Assembly (NCBI GenBank): GCA_028285495.1
Contig: JANQPB010000009.1
Location: forward strand, 82,717-146,716
From: Acidimicrobiales bacterium
GTDB lineage: Bacteria; Actinomycetota; Acidimicrobiia; Acidimicrobiales; SZUA-35
Direction of reading: 5' to 3'
Length of the DNA stretch: 64,000 bases
How positions within the stretch are numbered: the first letter of the stretch is position 1; each line of letters opens with the position of its first letter. Below the pieces are notes generated by a model that ran no database searches, was not told the origin of the DNA, and saw only the letters and a program-made list of their open reading frames with translations. Made by a program: the position numbers and the translations under genes. Shown piece after piece: positions 51,087 through 58,590 of the stretch.

Positions 51087-51169
51087 TCGCACGGGCGGTC
51101 ACCGTCCCCGGCCCTGGACCGACCCGACGGGACGGGCCAACGGAATCGGGGGTGGTTGGGCCCGCTCGG

Positions 51170-51175
51170 TAGACT
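51170..51175 (+). promoter_or_regulatory. Candidate leaderless -10 box (TAGACT)
   Basis: TAGACT with a 6-nt spacer to the ATG at 51182, so the XdhC-type genes can be transcribed separately from coxSM. Confidence 0.5.
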
Positions 51176-51181
51176 GGATCC

Positions 51182-51496
51182 ATGAAGGAAATCCTCGGCG
51201 ATCTCGAACGGTGGCGGCGCCAGGGCAAGCGGGTGGCGCTCGCCCGGGTTGTCGACATCGAGGGCTCCGGGCCCCGCCTGCCCGGCGCGGCCATGGCGGT
51301 CAACGAGGACGGTGAGGTCGCCGGCTCGGTGTCGGGTGGCTGCGTCGAGGGCGCAGTGGTGACCGAGTCGCTCGAGTGCCTGGAGACCGACTCGCGCCGG
51401 ATCGTCACCTTCGGCTACTCCGACGACGAGGCCTTCGCCGTCGGGCTGACGTGCGGCGGGACCATCCACCTCTACCTCGAACCGCTCGACTGGTAG
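51182..51496 (+). CDS. XdhC/CoxI N-terminal-domain protein
   Basis: A 104-residue stand-alone XdhC_CoxI domain. It has 'VVDIEGSGPRLPGAAMAV', the conserved 'GSVSGGCVEGAVV' and 'GLTCGGTIHLYLEP', including both family cysteines. XdhC proteins bind molybdenum cofactor, sulfurate it with a partner, and insert it into the large subunit. The Rossmann half found in full-length XdhC is on the next gene. No Shine-Dalgarno; leaderless from TAGACT. Confidence 0.9.
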   Translation: MKEILGDLERWRRQGKRVALARVVDIEGSGPRLPGAAMAVNEDGEVAGSVSGGCVEGAVVTESLECLETDSRRIVTFGYSDDEAFAVGLTCGGTIHLYLEPLDW

Positions 51497-51509
51497 GTCG
51501 GCGGCCACG

Positions 51510-52316
51510 ATGAGCGATTCGATGTTCGACATCCTCGGCGCGGCGATCGCAGCCGAGGACCCGGTGGCCCTGGCCACGATCGTGGCCATCGACGGCGAGG
51601 CTCCCGGCCTCGAGGTCGGGGCCAAGATCCTGATCCGCCCTGACCACGAGCCGATGGGCACGCTCGGCAACGACGACCTCGACCGGGTCGTCGTTCGTGA
51701 CACCAGGGGCGAGCTGGCCGCGGGTACCACCGGGATGCGGCACTACGGCCCGAACGGCGAGGCCAGGCAGGAGGAGGTGGCGGTCTTCGTCGAGTCCTAC
51801 GCCCCGCCGCCCCGCATGCTGATCTTCGGCGCCGTCGACTTCACCGCCGCCCTCAGCCGGGTGGCCAAGGTGCTCGGCTACCGGGTGACGGTGTGTGACG
51901 CCAGGCCCGTGTTCGCCACCACCCAGCGGTTCCCGTATGCCGACGAGGTCGTCGTCGACTGGCCCCACCGGTTGCTCGACAAGGTCGGGCCCGAGCTGAC
52001 CGTGCGCGACGCGATCTGCGTGCTCACCCACGACCCGAAGTTCGACGTGCCGGCCGTGATCGCAGCCCTGCAGACCGACGCCGGCTATCTCGGCGCCATG
52101 GGCTCCCGGCGAACCACCGACGACCGCAACCGGCGGCTGCGGGAGGAGGGCGTGACCGACGAGCAACTGGCCACCATCCAGGCCCCGATCGGGCTGGATC
52201 TCGGTGCCCGCACCCCCGAGGAGACCGCCATCTCGATCTGCGCCGAGATCATCGCCCTGCGGTCCGGTCGCACGGCCCAGTCGTTGACCAACACCACCGG
52301 CGACATCCACACCTGA
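51510..52316 (+). CDS. XdhC-family protein, Rossmann-domain type
   Basis: A 268-residue XdhC relative. The C-terminal Rossmann domain is intact ('RMLIFGAVDFTAALSRVAKVLGYRVTVCDARPVF', 'FDVPAVIAAL', 'GYLGAMGSRRTTDDR', 'GLDLGARTPEETAISICAEI'). Its N-terminal domain is recognisable but degenerate ('VAIDGEAPGLEVGAKILI') and lacks the SGGC cysteine kept in the preceding gene. The two may act together as a split cofactor chaperone. The ATG at 51510 is 13 bp after the previous stop. Confidence 0.9.
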   Translation: MSDSMFDILGAAIAAEDPVALATIVAIDGEAPGLEVGAKILIRPDHEPMGTLGNDDLDRVVVRDTRGELAAGTTGMRHYGPNGEARQEEVAVFVESYAPPPRMLIFGAVDFTAALSRVAKVLGYRVTVCDARPVFATTQRFPYADEVVVDWPHRLLDKVGPELTVRDAICVLTHDPKFDVPAVIAALQTDAGYLGAMGSRRTTDDRNRRLREEGVTDEQLATIQAPIGLDLGARTPEETAISICAEIIALRSGRTAQSLTNTTGDIHT

Positions 52317-52413
52317 TGGCCGTGTGGCCACCCGTGGCGTCGCCGACGCCGCCGGACCCGCTCGGCCCCGGCGCGCCGCAACCGTCGGCCCGTCTGCGGC
52401 TGGAGCCGGTCCG

Positions 52414-52995
52414 ATGACCGTCGCCGCCGCCGTCCTGGCCGCCGGTGCCGGCAGCCGGTTCATCGGCGAGCATCACAAGCTCGTGGCCCCGTTTCGCGGT
52501 CGGCCACTCGTGCAGTGGGCCGTGCTGGCGGCCGACGCCGCCGGCTTCAACCAGCTGTACGTGGTCACCGGCGCCCCCGAGACCGGTGCGGCCGTGGCCG
52601 AGGCGGTGACCGACGCCGTCGACGACCGGGCCACCCTGGTGCCCAACCCCCACTGGGCCGACGGCCAGGCCACGTCCCTCGCCGTCGCCGTCGAGGCCGC
52701 CGGCCGGGACGGCCATCGGGCCGTCGTCGTCGGGTTGGGCGACCAGCCACTCGTCCCGGCCACCGCCTGGCGATCGGTCGGAGCCGCCGCCGGACCCATC
52801 GTCACCGCCACGTTCGACGGCCACCGCCGGCCGCCGGTGAAGTTCGAGTCGTCGGTCTGGGACGAGATCCCATCCGAGGGCGACGAGGGCGCTCGGAGCC
52901 TGCTCCAACGGAGGCCCGAGCTCGTTTGTGAGCTACCGTGCTCAGGTAACCCTGTTGACATCGACACCCTGGAGGATCTGCGGCGATGGAGTTGA
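52414..52995 (+). CDS. MobA-like nucleotidyltransferase (MocA family)
   Basis: A 193-residue NTP-transferase fold protein. The pyrophosphorylase signature 'AAVLAAGAGSRF' is followed by 'HHKLVAPFRGRPLVQW', 'NPHWADGQATSLAVAV', 'VVGLGDQPLVPATAW' and 'RRPPVKF'. MocA-type enzymes attach CMP to molybdopterin, the cofactor form used by xanthine-oxidase-family hydroxylases. That fits its place in a cox-like cluster. The ATG at 52414 has GGAG upstream. It overlaps the coxG start by 10 bases. Confidence 0.9.
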   Translation: MTVAAAVLAAGAGSRFIGEHHKLVAPFRGRPLVQWAVLAADAAGFNQLYVVTGAPETGAAVAEAVTDAVDDRATLVPNPHWADGQATSLAVAVEAAGRDGHRAVVVGLGDQPLVPATAWRSVGAAAGPIVTATFDGHRRPPVKFESSVWDEIPSEGDEGARSLLQRRPELVCELPCSGNPVDIDTLEDLRRWS

Positions 52996-53720
52996 CCAAC
53001 GAGTTCGTGATCGACCGCGACGTCGAGGAGACCTGGAAGATCCTCAACGACCTCGAATTCATCGCACCCTGCATGCCCGGCGCCCAGCTCACCGAGATCG
53101 AGGGTGACGAGTACCGGGGGTTGGTCAAGATCAAGGTGGGTCCCATCACCGCCAACTACAAGGGCAAGGCGAGCTTCGTCGAGCAGGACGCCGCCAACAA
53201 GGTGGCCAAGCTCAAGGCCGAGGGCCGCGACCCACGCCAGGGCAACGCCAACGCCATGGTCACCGCCAGGATGAACCCGGTCGGCGACAACCAGACCAAC
53301 GTCGAGATCCACACCGAGCTCGGCCTCAGCGGCAAGATCGCCAGCTTCGGTCGTGGCGCCATCGAGGACGTGTCCAAGAAGCTGCTCGGGCAGTTCACCG
53401 ACAACCTGCGCGACAAGCTGGAGGCCGGCGAGGACGCCTCGGCCGACGAGGCGGAGGCGGCCGAGTCCACCGCCCCGGCCGCTGCGGCCGCTCCGGCGGC
53501 CGACGCCACTGCACCGGCTGCCGACGCACCGGCCAGCGCCAGCGACGGTGCCGCCTCGGCCCCGTCCGCGTCGGCCGGCGGCGGCGTCCGCAAGATCGAG
53601 GCCCCGGAGGCCGAGGCGGTCGACCTGCTCGACGTGGCCGGCGGCACGATGGCCAAGCGGCTCGGCCCCGTCGCCGCGGCCGCGGTGATCCTGGCCATCA
53701 TCTACTGGATCATTCGTTGA
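52986..53720 (+). CDS. CoxG-like SRPBCC protein with C-terminal membrane anchor
   Basis: A 244-residue protein. Residues 1-145 are a CoxG/SRPBCC domain ('FVIDRDVEETWKILNDLEFIAPCMPGAQLTEIEGDEYRG', shown in part as 'APCMPGAQL'), then an Ala/Asp/Ser-rich linker, and a C-terminal membrane helix ('VAAAAVILAIIYWII'). CoxG is thought to anchor CO dehydrogenase or related hydroxylases to the membrane and to link them to quinone. The ATG at 52986 has GGAGG upstream. Its stop overlaps the DUF501 gene (TGA within TTGA), so the cox-like cluster runs straight into the core operon. Confidence 0.88.
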   Translation: MELTNEFVIDRDVEETWKILNDLEFIAPCMPGAQLTEIEGDEYRGLVKIKVGPITANYKGKASFVEQDAANKVAKLKAEGRDPRQGNANAMVTARMNPVGDNQTNVEIHTELGLSGKIASFGRGAIEDVSKKLLGQFTDNLRDKLEAGEDASADEAEAAESTAPAAAAAPAADATAPAADAPASASDGAASAPSASAGGGVRKIEAPEAEAVDLLDVAGGTMAKRLGPVAAAAVILAIIYWIIR

Positions 53721-54238
53721 CCGATCCCGCTCGGCGGGAGGCGGAGACGACCGAGGTCGATCCCGCCACCCTCGATCGGGATCGGGTGCGGGAGCTGCTC
53801 GGGCGCGAGCCCCAGGGGCGCTACGAGATCGTGGTCCGTCGCGCCGACGGTTGGCCGGTCGTGTTGCGCAACGCGCCGCTCCTGTGCTCCGGCCGCCCGA
53901 TGCCGACCCGATTCTGGCTGATCGATCGCGAGCTCAACCGCGACATCGGCCGCCTCGAGTCCGAGGGCGGCGTCGACCGGGCCGAGGGCGAGGTCGACGC
54001 CGGCGAGCTGGCTGCAGCCCATGCGGCCTACGGCGCCGAGCGTGATGCCGAGCTGCCGGCCGACCACGACGGACCGGCACCGAGCGGTGGCGTCGGCGGG
54101 ACCCGCCTCGGCGTCAAGTGCCTGCACGCCCACTACGCCAACTTCCTGGCCGGCGGCACCGACCCGGTCGGGCGGTGGGTCGACGAGCGGCTGCGGGAGC
54201 GGGGCCGGGCCTTCGACCCGGCGAGGCCGGCCCGATGA
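53717..54238 (+). CDS. DUF501 family protein
   Basis: A 173-residue protein of the DUF501 family, of unknown function, conserved in actinobacteria between ftsB and ppx. The family blocks 'RVRELLGREPQGRYEIVVR', 'PVVLRNAPLLCSGRPMPTRFWL' and 'KCLHAHYANFLAGG.DPVGRW' (in pieces) are clear. In Mycobacterium the orthologue (Rv1025) follows the ftsB homologue directly; here a cox-like cluster lies between. The start is the TTG at 53717, inside the coxG stop. Confidence 0.88.
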   Translation: MTDPARREAETTEVDPATLDRDRVRELLGREPQGRYEIVVRRADGWPVVLRNAPLLCSGRPMPTRFWLIDRELNRDIGRLESEGGVDRAEGEVDAGELAAAHAAYGAERDAELPADHDGPAPSGGVGGTRLGVKCLHAHYANFLAGGTDPVGRWVDERLRERGRAFDPARPAR

Positions 54239-54305
54239 CCGTTGGCGTCGCCCTGAACGTGTCGGGCCGTCGGAGGCGGGCGGTGGCGGTCGCCCCGGTG
54301 GGTCG

Positions 54306-55280
54306 GTGAGCGTCGACGTCACCCCGGTCGCCGTCGTCGAGATCGGCTCGGGCTCGGTGAAGCTCCTCGTGGTCGACGGGTCCGGTCTGGCCGGCGGGGC
54401 CGCCGATGGCGCCGCCATCGGGCGGTCGGTCAAGACCCGTCTCCTGGCCGGTGACGCCACGGCGTTCGATCCGGAGGCCCTGGCGGCCACGGCGGCGGCG
54501 TTCCGGTCCTTCGCCGACGAGATCGCCGCCGCCGGGGCGACGACCGTGTCGGTTGTCGGCACCTCGGTCGCCCGCCGGGCCGCCGACCTGGAGCCGCTCG
54601 ACGCGCTCAGTCGCCAGGCGTTCGGCGTCGACGTCGAGGTGCTGTCGGGCCAGCGGGAGGCCGAGCTGGCGTTCGCCGGGGCGGCGGCCGGTCGTGACCT
54701 GCCCGGGCCGTTGTCGCTGATCGACATCGGCTCAGGCTCGACCGAGCTGGCCACCGAGCTGGTCGCTGAACAGGGTGCCGAGCCGGGCGGCGGCGGCCGT
54801 CCGCTGCGCTCGGCGTCGCTGCCGATCGGGTCCCGGGTGCTGACCGAGGCCTACCTGCACGGCGACCCGCCCGGTCCGGACGAGCTGTCGTCGGCGCTGT
54901 CGGTGGCGGAGCTGCACTACGACGACCTGCGCCGCGACCTGCCCGAGCTGGGCTCGGCGATCGAGACCGGCACGCTGCTCGGTGTCGGCGCGCTGACCGA
55001 GATCGCCGCCGTCGAGATCGGTCTGGCCGACCCGAGCGAGTCGGTCGACGGGTATCGCCTCGTCAAGCCGGCGGCCGAGGAAGTCTTCCGGGCCCTGGCC
55101 ACCGAGACCGCCGAGGACCGGGCCCACAACCCCGGTCTCAAGCCCGAGCACGTCGGCGACATCGTCGGGGCCCTCTGCGTGCTGGTCGAGTTCATGCGCC
55201 GGTTCGACGTCGACGAGGTCGTCGTGTCGGAGCGAGGTCTTCGCCACGGCCGGGCGGCCGAACTGTTGGTGACCAACTAG
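54306..55280 (+). CDS. ppx: Exopolyphosphatase / guanosine pentaphosphatase (Ppx/GppA)
   Basis: A 324-residue actin-like ATPase-fold phosphatase that degrades polyphosphate or pppGpp. Motifs: 'VAVVEIGSGSVKLLVVD', 'VVGTSVARRA', 'LSLIDIGSGSTELATEL' and 'GVGALTEIAAVEIGL', with a C-terminal 'VSERGLRHGRAAELL'. The classic first motif DxGSNS reads 'EIGSGS' here. The GTG at 54306 is in the TGA of an overlapping 24-codon frame. It ends the conserved eno-ftsB-DUF501-ppx order. Confidence 0.9.
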   Translation: MSVDVTPVAVVEIGSGSVKLLVVDGSGLAGGAADGAAIGRSVKTRLLAGDATAFDPEALAATAAAFRSFADEIAAAGATTVSVVGTSVARRAADLEPLDALSRQAFGVDVEVLSGQREAELAFAGAAAGRDLPGPLSLIDIGSGSTELATELVAEQGAEPGGGGRPLRSASLPIGSRVLTEAYLHGDPPGPDELSSALSVAELHYDDLRRDLPELGSAIETGTLLGVGALTEIAAVEIGLADPSESVDGYRLVKPAAEEVFRALATETAEDRAHNPGLKPEHVGDIVGALCVLVEFMRRFDVDEVVVSERGLRHGRAAELLVTN

Positions 55281-55283
55281 GCT
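55278..55283 (+). promoter_or_regulatory. Candidate leaderless -10 box (TAGGCT) for the GNAT gene
   Basis: TAGGCT with a 7-nt spacer to the GTG at 55291; its first three bases are the ppx stop codon. Confidence 0.4.
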
Positions 55284-55290
55284 CGGTCCG

Positions 55291-55881
55291 GTGGCAGAGA
55301 GTCTCCTAGGTCGACGAATCCTGCTGCGCCCCCTCCGCCCCGAGGACTTCTGGAAGTGGCAGGAGGTCCGTCGACGCAATGCCGAGTGGCTGACCAAGTG
55401 GGAGCCGAGCCGCCCGCCGGGCTCGCCGGACGTCATCGAGGATCGCAGCGCCTTCTCGCTGCGGTGCCATGCCCGCGACCGCGAGTGGCAGCTGGGCAGC
55501 GGGTACGGGTTCGGTGTCTTCGTCGGCGGGGTGTTCTGCGGGGAGATCAACCTCAACTCGATCCAGCGCGGTCCCTTCCAGAACGCCTACGTCGGCTACT
55601 GGATCGACGAGGAGATGGCCGGGCACGGCTACACCCCCGAGGGGGTGGTGCTGGTGGCCCGCTTCGCGTTCGAGCAGCTGCGGCTGCACCGCATCCAGAT
55701 CTCGATCGTGCCCCGCAACCAGGCCTCCCGCCGGGTGGTCGAGAAGCTGAAGATCCGAGACGAGGGGGTGGCCGAGCGCTACCTCGAGATCAACGGGGTC
55801 TGGGAGGACCACGTCCGCTACGCGATGACCGTCGAGGAGTGGCTGGAGCGACGCGACGAGCTCGTCGGGCAGTGGCTCTGA
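55291..55881 (+). CDS. GNAT N-acetyltransferase (RimJ/RimL-like)
   Basis: A 196-residue GNAT protein of the RimJ/RimL group. 'ILLRPLRPEDFWKWQEVRRRN' opens the fold, 'GGVFCGEINLNSIQRGPFQNAYVGYWIDEEMAGHGYTPEGV' (read in pieces) includes the acetyl-CoA loop, and 'LRLHRIQISIVPRNQASRRVVEKL' is the C-terminal block. It may acetylate a ribosomal protein N-terminus, but the target is unknown. It is 10 bp after ppx and seems to have its own leaderless promoter. Confidence 0.9.
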   Translation: MAESLLGRRILLRPLRPEDFWKWQEVRRRNAEWLTKWEPSRPPGSPDVIEDRSAFSLRCHARDREWQLGSGYGFGVFVGGVFCGEINLNSIQRGPFQNAYVGYWIDEEMAGHGYTPEGVVLVARFAFEQLRLHRIQISIVPRNQASRRVVEKLKIRDEGVAERYLEINGVWEDHVRYAMTVEEWLERRDELVGQWL

Positions 55882-55932
55882 CTCGCCGGTGATGCCGTCG
55901 ACGGGCCCGGTCGCCGCCGGCCGCCCGAGCCG

Positions 55933-56688
55933 TCAGCTCGACGACGAGATGCGGGCCTTGAGCTTGGCCAGCTGCTCCTGGAACGCCGGCTGACGGGTCG
56001 ACCAGGCCTGTGGGCCGAGCTCGTGGTCGACCGCCGCCCGCTGGCTGGTCACCCAGCGGATGTCCTGGATGGTCTGCTTGGCCTTGAGCACCAGGTCTCG
56101 CGGCACCGACGACGCCTTGGCCGCCATCGCCTGGGCGGCGTCGAGCAACTCGTCGTCGTCGTAGACCTGGTGGGCGAGGCCGACGCGGGCGGCCTCTTCG
56201 CCGTCCATGACCTGGGAGAAGACGACGGCGGCCATCGTGGCCTGGGGGCCGCAGATGTTCTGGAACATCCAGGTGTGCCCGCCCCCGGGGTGGATGCCGA
56301 GGTTGAGGAACCGGTCGTCGAATCGGGCGGAACGGCCGGCCAGGCGGACGTCGCAGATCAGGGCCAGGTTCATGCCGGCGCCGACGGCGGCGCCGTTGAC
56401 CGCGGCGATCGACGGCAGCGGCGACCGCCCGACCCGCAGGAAGCCCTCGTAGATCGCCAGCAGGCCCTCCTCGGCCGAATCGCCGAGGTGGGTCAGGTCG
56501 GCCCCGGCGCAGAACGCCGGTGGAGCGCCGGTGATCACCATCGAGTTGACTCCGGTGTTGGCCTCGAGCTCGGTGACCGCCTGGTCGAGTTGGTCGCACA
56601 TCTCCAACGTCACGGCGTTGCGACGGGCCGGGTCGTCGAGGGTGATCGTGGCGACACCGTCGTTGATGTCGACGTTGATGAGTTCCAT
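55933..56688 (-). CDS. Enoyl-CoA hydratase/isomerase family protein
   Basis: A 251-residue crotonase-fold protein. 'ITLDDPARRNAVTLEMCDQL', the oxyanion-hole block 'PAFCAGADLTHLGD' and 'VNGAAVGAGMNLALICDVRLA' are typical. The second active-site block 'FLNLGIHPGGGHTW' lacks the usual Glu of hydratases at the start of the motif, so hydratase activity is not certain. It is a single gene converging on the GNAT gene, and its ATG lies 73 bp from the divergent maf gene. No beta-oxidation operon is nearby. Confidence 0.85.
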   Translation of the reverse strand: MELINVDINDGVATITLDDPARRNAVTLEMCDQLDQAVTELEANTGVNSMVITGAPPAFCAGADLTHLGDSAEEGLLAIYEGFLRVGRSPLPSIAAVNGAAVGAGMNLALICDVRLAGRSARFDDRFLNLGIHPGGGHTWMFQNICGPQATMAAVVFSQVMDGEEAARVGLAHQVYDDDELLDAAQAMAAKASSVPRDLVLKAKQTIQDIRWVTSQRAAVDHELGPQAWSTRQPAFQEQLAKLKARISSSS

Positions 56689-56760
56689 GGGCGACAAGTG
56701 TGGCAGCGGCCACAGGCCCGGGCCAACCGTCCGCTCGCGGTCTCTCCGGGCCGCAAGGTC

Positions 56761-56766
56761 TACCAT
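56761..56766 (+). promoter_or_regulatory. Candidate leaderless -10 box (TACCAT) for maf
   Basis: TACCAT with a 7-nt spacer to the GTG at 56774. The in-frame ATG at 56765 would lie inside this box. Confidence 0.35.
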
Positions 56767-56773
56767 GGACGGT

Positions 56774-57409
56774 GTGTCCCGGGTAGGCCAAGGCGCGCCG
56801 GCCGTCGTGCTGGCTTCGGCCTCGCCGCGGCGGTTGGCGATCCTGAGGGACATCGGGGTCGAGCCGACGGTCGTGGCGGCCGCCGTCGACGAGCGACCGC
56901 TCGACGGCGAGAAGCCGGTCGACCTGGTGGAGCGCCTGGCGCTGGCCAAGGCCCGGGCCGTGGCCCGTTCGATCGCCGACGAGCCGCCTGCCGCCGGTGG
57001 CCGAGTGGTCGTCGGTGCCGACACCGTGATCGACCTCGACGGGGCGACCTTGGGCAAGCCGGTCGATCGGGCCGATGGACAACGGATGCTCGAGCGCCTG
57101 GCCGGGCGGGCCCACCTGGTCCGCAGCGGCGTCGCGGTGATCGCACAGGTCGGCGGGCGGGAGGTCGAAGCGTCGGCGGTGGCGACCACGGACGTCGTCA
57201 TGCGGCCCTACGGCGCCGACGAGATCGCCTGGTACCTCGACGCCGGTGAGTACGAGGGCAAGGCGGGCGCGTACGCCATCCAGGGGCTCGGGGCGCTGCT
57301 GGTCGAGGGCATCGAGGGCTCGTACCACAACGTGGTCGGCCTGCCGGTGACGACGCTCGACCGCCTGGTGGCCGAGGTCGGGCTCTCCCTGCGAGGCCTG
57401 CCGTGGTGA
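56774..57409 (+). CDS. maf: Maf-family nucleotide pyrophosphatase
   Basis: A 211-residue Maf/YhdE-type protein that hydrolyses non-canonical or canonical pyrimidine NTPs. 'VVLASASPRRLAIL' at the N-terminus, 'AAVDERPLDGEKPVDLVERLALAKARAVA', 'VVGADTVIDLDGATLGKP' and 'YEGKAGAYAIQGLGALLVEGIEGSYHNVVGLP' (all in pieces) cover the family motifs. I prefer the GTG at 56774 because a TACCAT box lies 7 nt upstream; the ATG at 56765 (214 residues) is the alternative. The stop overlaps the start of the flippase-like gene. Confidence 0.92.
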   Translation: MSRVGQGAPAVVLASASPRRLAILRDIGVEPTVVAAAVDERPLDGEKPVDLVERLALAKARAVARSIADEPPAAGGRVVVGADTVIDLDGATLGKPVDRADGQRMLERLAGRAHLVRSGVAVIAQVGGREVEASAVATTDVVMRPYGADEIAWYLDAGEYEGKAGAYAIQGLGALLVEGIEGSYHNVVGLPVTTLDRLVAEVGLSLRGLPW

Positions 57410-58503
57410 GGCGCATGCAGCCGATCCAGCACGACGATCCGGTCGTTCTGGAGGAGATCCGCAGCTCGCCGACCGGTGGCCGGCACATCCGCCGCATCCT
57501 ATGGTCCGGCCTGCTGCTGAGCATCGGCGCCGCAGCGCTCTACATCATGCAGGACCAGCTGCGCGAGGTCTTCCAGTCGGGCGAACGGCTGCGGACGATC
57601 CGACCCGGTTGGTTCGGCGTGATGCTCGTGCTGGAGATCCTGAGCTTCGGTTGCCTGTGGTGGCTGACCCGGATCGTGCTGCCCCAGGTGTCGTGGTTCC
57701 TGGCCGCCACCAGCCAGCTCGTGTCCAACGCGGTCAGCCGGGTCATCCCCGGCGGCGCCGCCACCGGCGGGGCGGTGTACTACCGGATGTTGGCGGTCTC
57801 CGGCGTCGAGCCGGCGAAGGCCGGCGGGGCCCTGGCTGCCACCTCGATCCTGACCACGGCGGCGTTGGTCGCCATCCCGGCCGTCGCCGGCCTCATGGCG
57901 CTTGCCGGGGCGCCGATTCCCGAGAGCCTGCTGCCGGCGGCGGTGGCCGGAGGCGTGATGTTTGTCATCCTGGCCGGGATCGGCTCGATCGGCATGGCGT
58001 TCGATCGCCCGCTCGACGCCGTCGAGCGAGCCGCCAACCGGGCGCTCGGCTTCGTCGGCCGCGTGTTCAACCGGTCGATCCGGCTGTCGCCCGGGCAGCT
58101 GCGCCAGGAGCGCGACCGGCTGGTCGAGGTGCTCGGGCCCCGTTGGCCAGCCGCCATCGCCGCCTCGGCCGGGAAGTGGGCGTTCGACTACCTGGCCCTG
58201 ATCGCCGCCCTGTACAGCGTCGGCGCCGATCCTCGGCTGAGCCTGGTGCTGCTGGCCTACGCCGGAGCCCAGGTGCTGGCCATGATCCCGATCACCCCGG
58301 GCGGCTTCGGATTCGTCGAGGTCGGCCTGTACTCGATGCTCGTCATCTCCGGCATCAGCGCCCAGGACGCCAGCCTGGCCGCCATCGCCTACCGCCTGGT
58401 GTCGCTCTGGGTGCCGATCGTCAGCGGCCTGGCCGCCTACCTGCTGTTCGCCGGGAGCGGGCAGCGGGTGCCGGCCGGCTCGGGTGACCGGACCGACCTC
58501 TGA
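57406..58503 (+). CDS. Lysylphosphatidylglycerol synthase / UPF0104-type flippase-like membrane protein
   Basis: A 365-residue polytopic membrane protein of the flippase-like (UPF0104, PF03706) family. Seven or eight hydrophobic helices are seen, with family blocks 'SNAVSRVIPGGAATGGAVYYRML' (in pieces), 'ALAATSILTTAAL' and 'AMIPITPGGFGFVEVGL'. Such domains flip lipids or act with MprF-type synthases; no aminoacyl transferase domain is attached here. A short cytoplasmic N-terminus of 27 residues precedes the first helix. GTG 57406 overlaps the maf stop (GTGA); GTG 57403 and ATG 57415 are alternatives. Confidence 0.85.
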   Translation: MRRMQPIQHDDPVVLEEIRSSPTGGRHIRRILWSGLLLSIGAAALYIMQDQLREVFQSGERLRTIRPGWFGVMLVLEILSFGCLWWLTRIVLPQVSWFLAATSQLVSNAVSRVIPGGAATGGAVYYRMLAVSGVEPAKAGGALAATSILTTAALVAIPAVAGLMALAGAPIPESLLPAAVAGGVMFVILAGIGSIGMAFDRPLDAVERAANRALGFVGRVFNRSIRLSPGQLRQERDRLVEVLGPRWPAAIAASAGKWAFDYLALIAALYSVGADPRLSLVLLAYAGAQVLAMIPITPGGFGFVEVGLYSMLVISGISAQDASLAAIAYRLVSLWVPIVSGLAAYLLFAGSGQRVPAGSGDRTDL

Positions 58504-58537
58504 GCGCCCGGCTGGCGGCTCCCGGCGGTGACCGGGC

Positions 58538-58554
58538 CCGGCGGTTGCCGCCGG
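58538..58554 (+). terminator. Hairpin between convergent genes
   Basis: CCGGCGG and CCGCCGG (7-bp perfect stem, 3-nt loop) in the 87-bp convergent gap. It has no T-tract, so it is at most a weak or bidirectional terminator. Confidence 0.35.
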
Positions 58555-58590
58555 ATGACGCTGCGCCCGAGCGGCCGCTGATCGCGCCCA

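Noticed and set aside
54235..54309. A 24-codon frame (ATGA overlap with DUF501, GTGA overlap with ppx)
   Set aside because: The coupling on both sides is tempting, but the translation is Arg/Val/Ala-rich and such short frames are common at this GC content.
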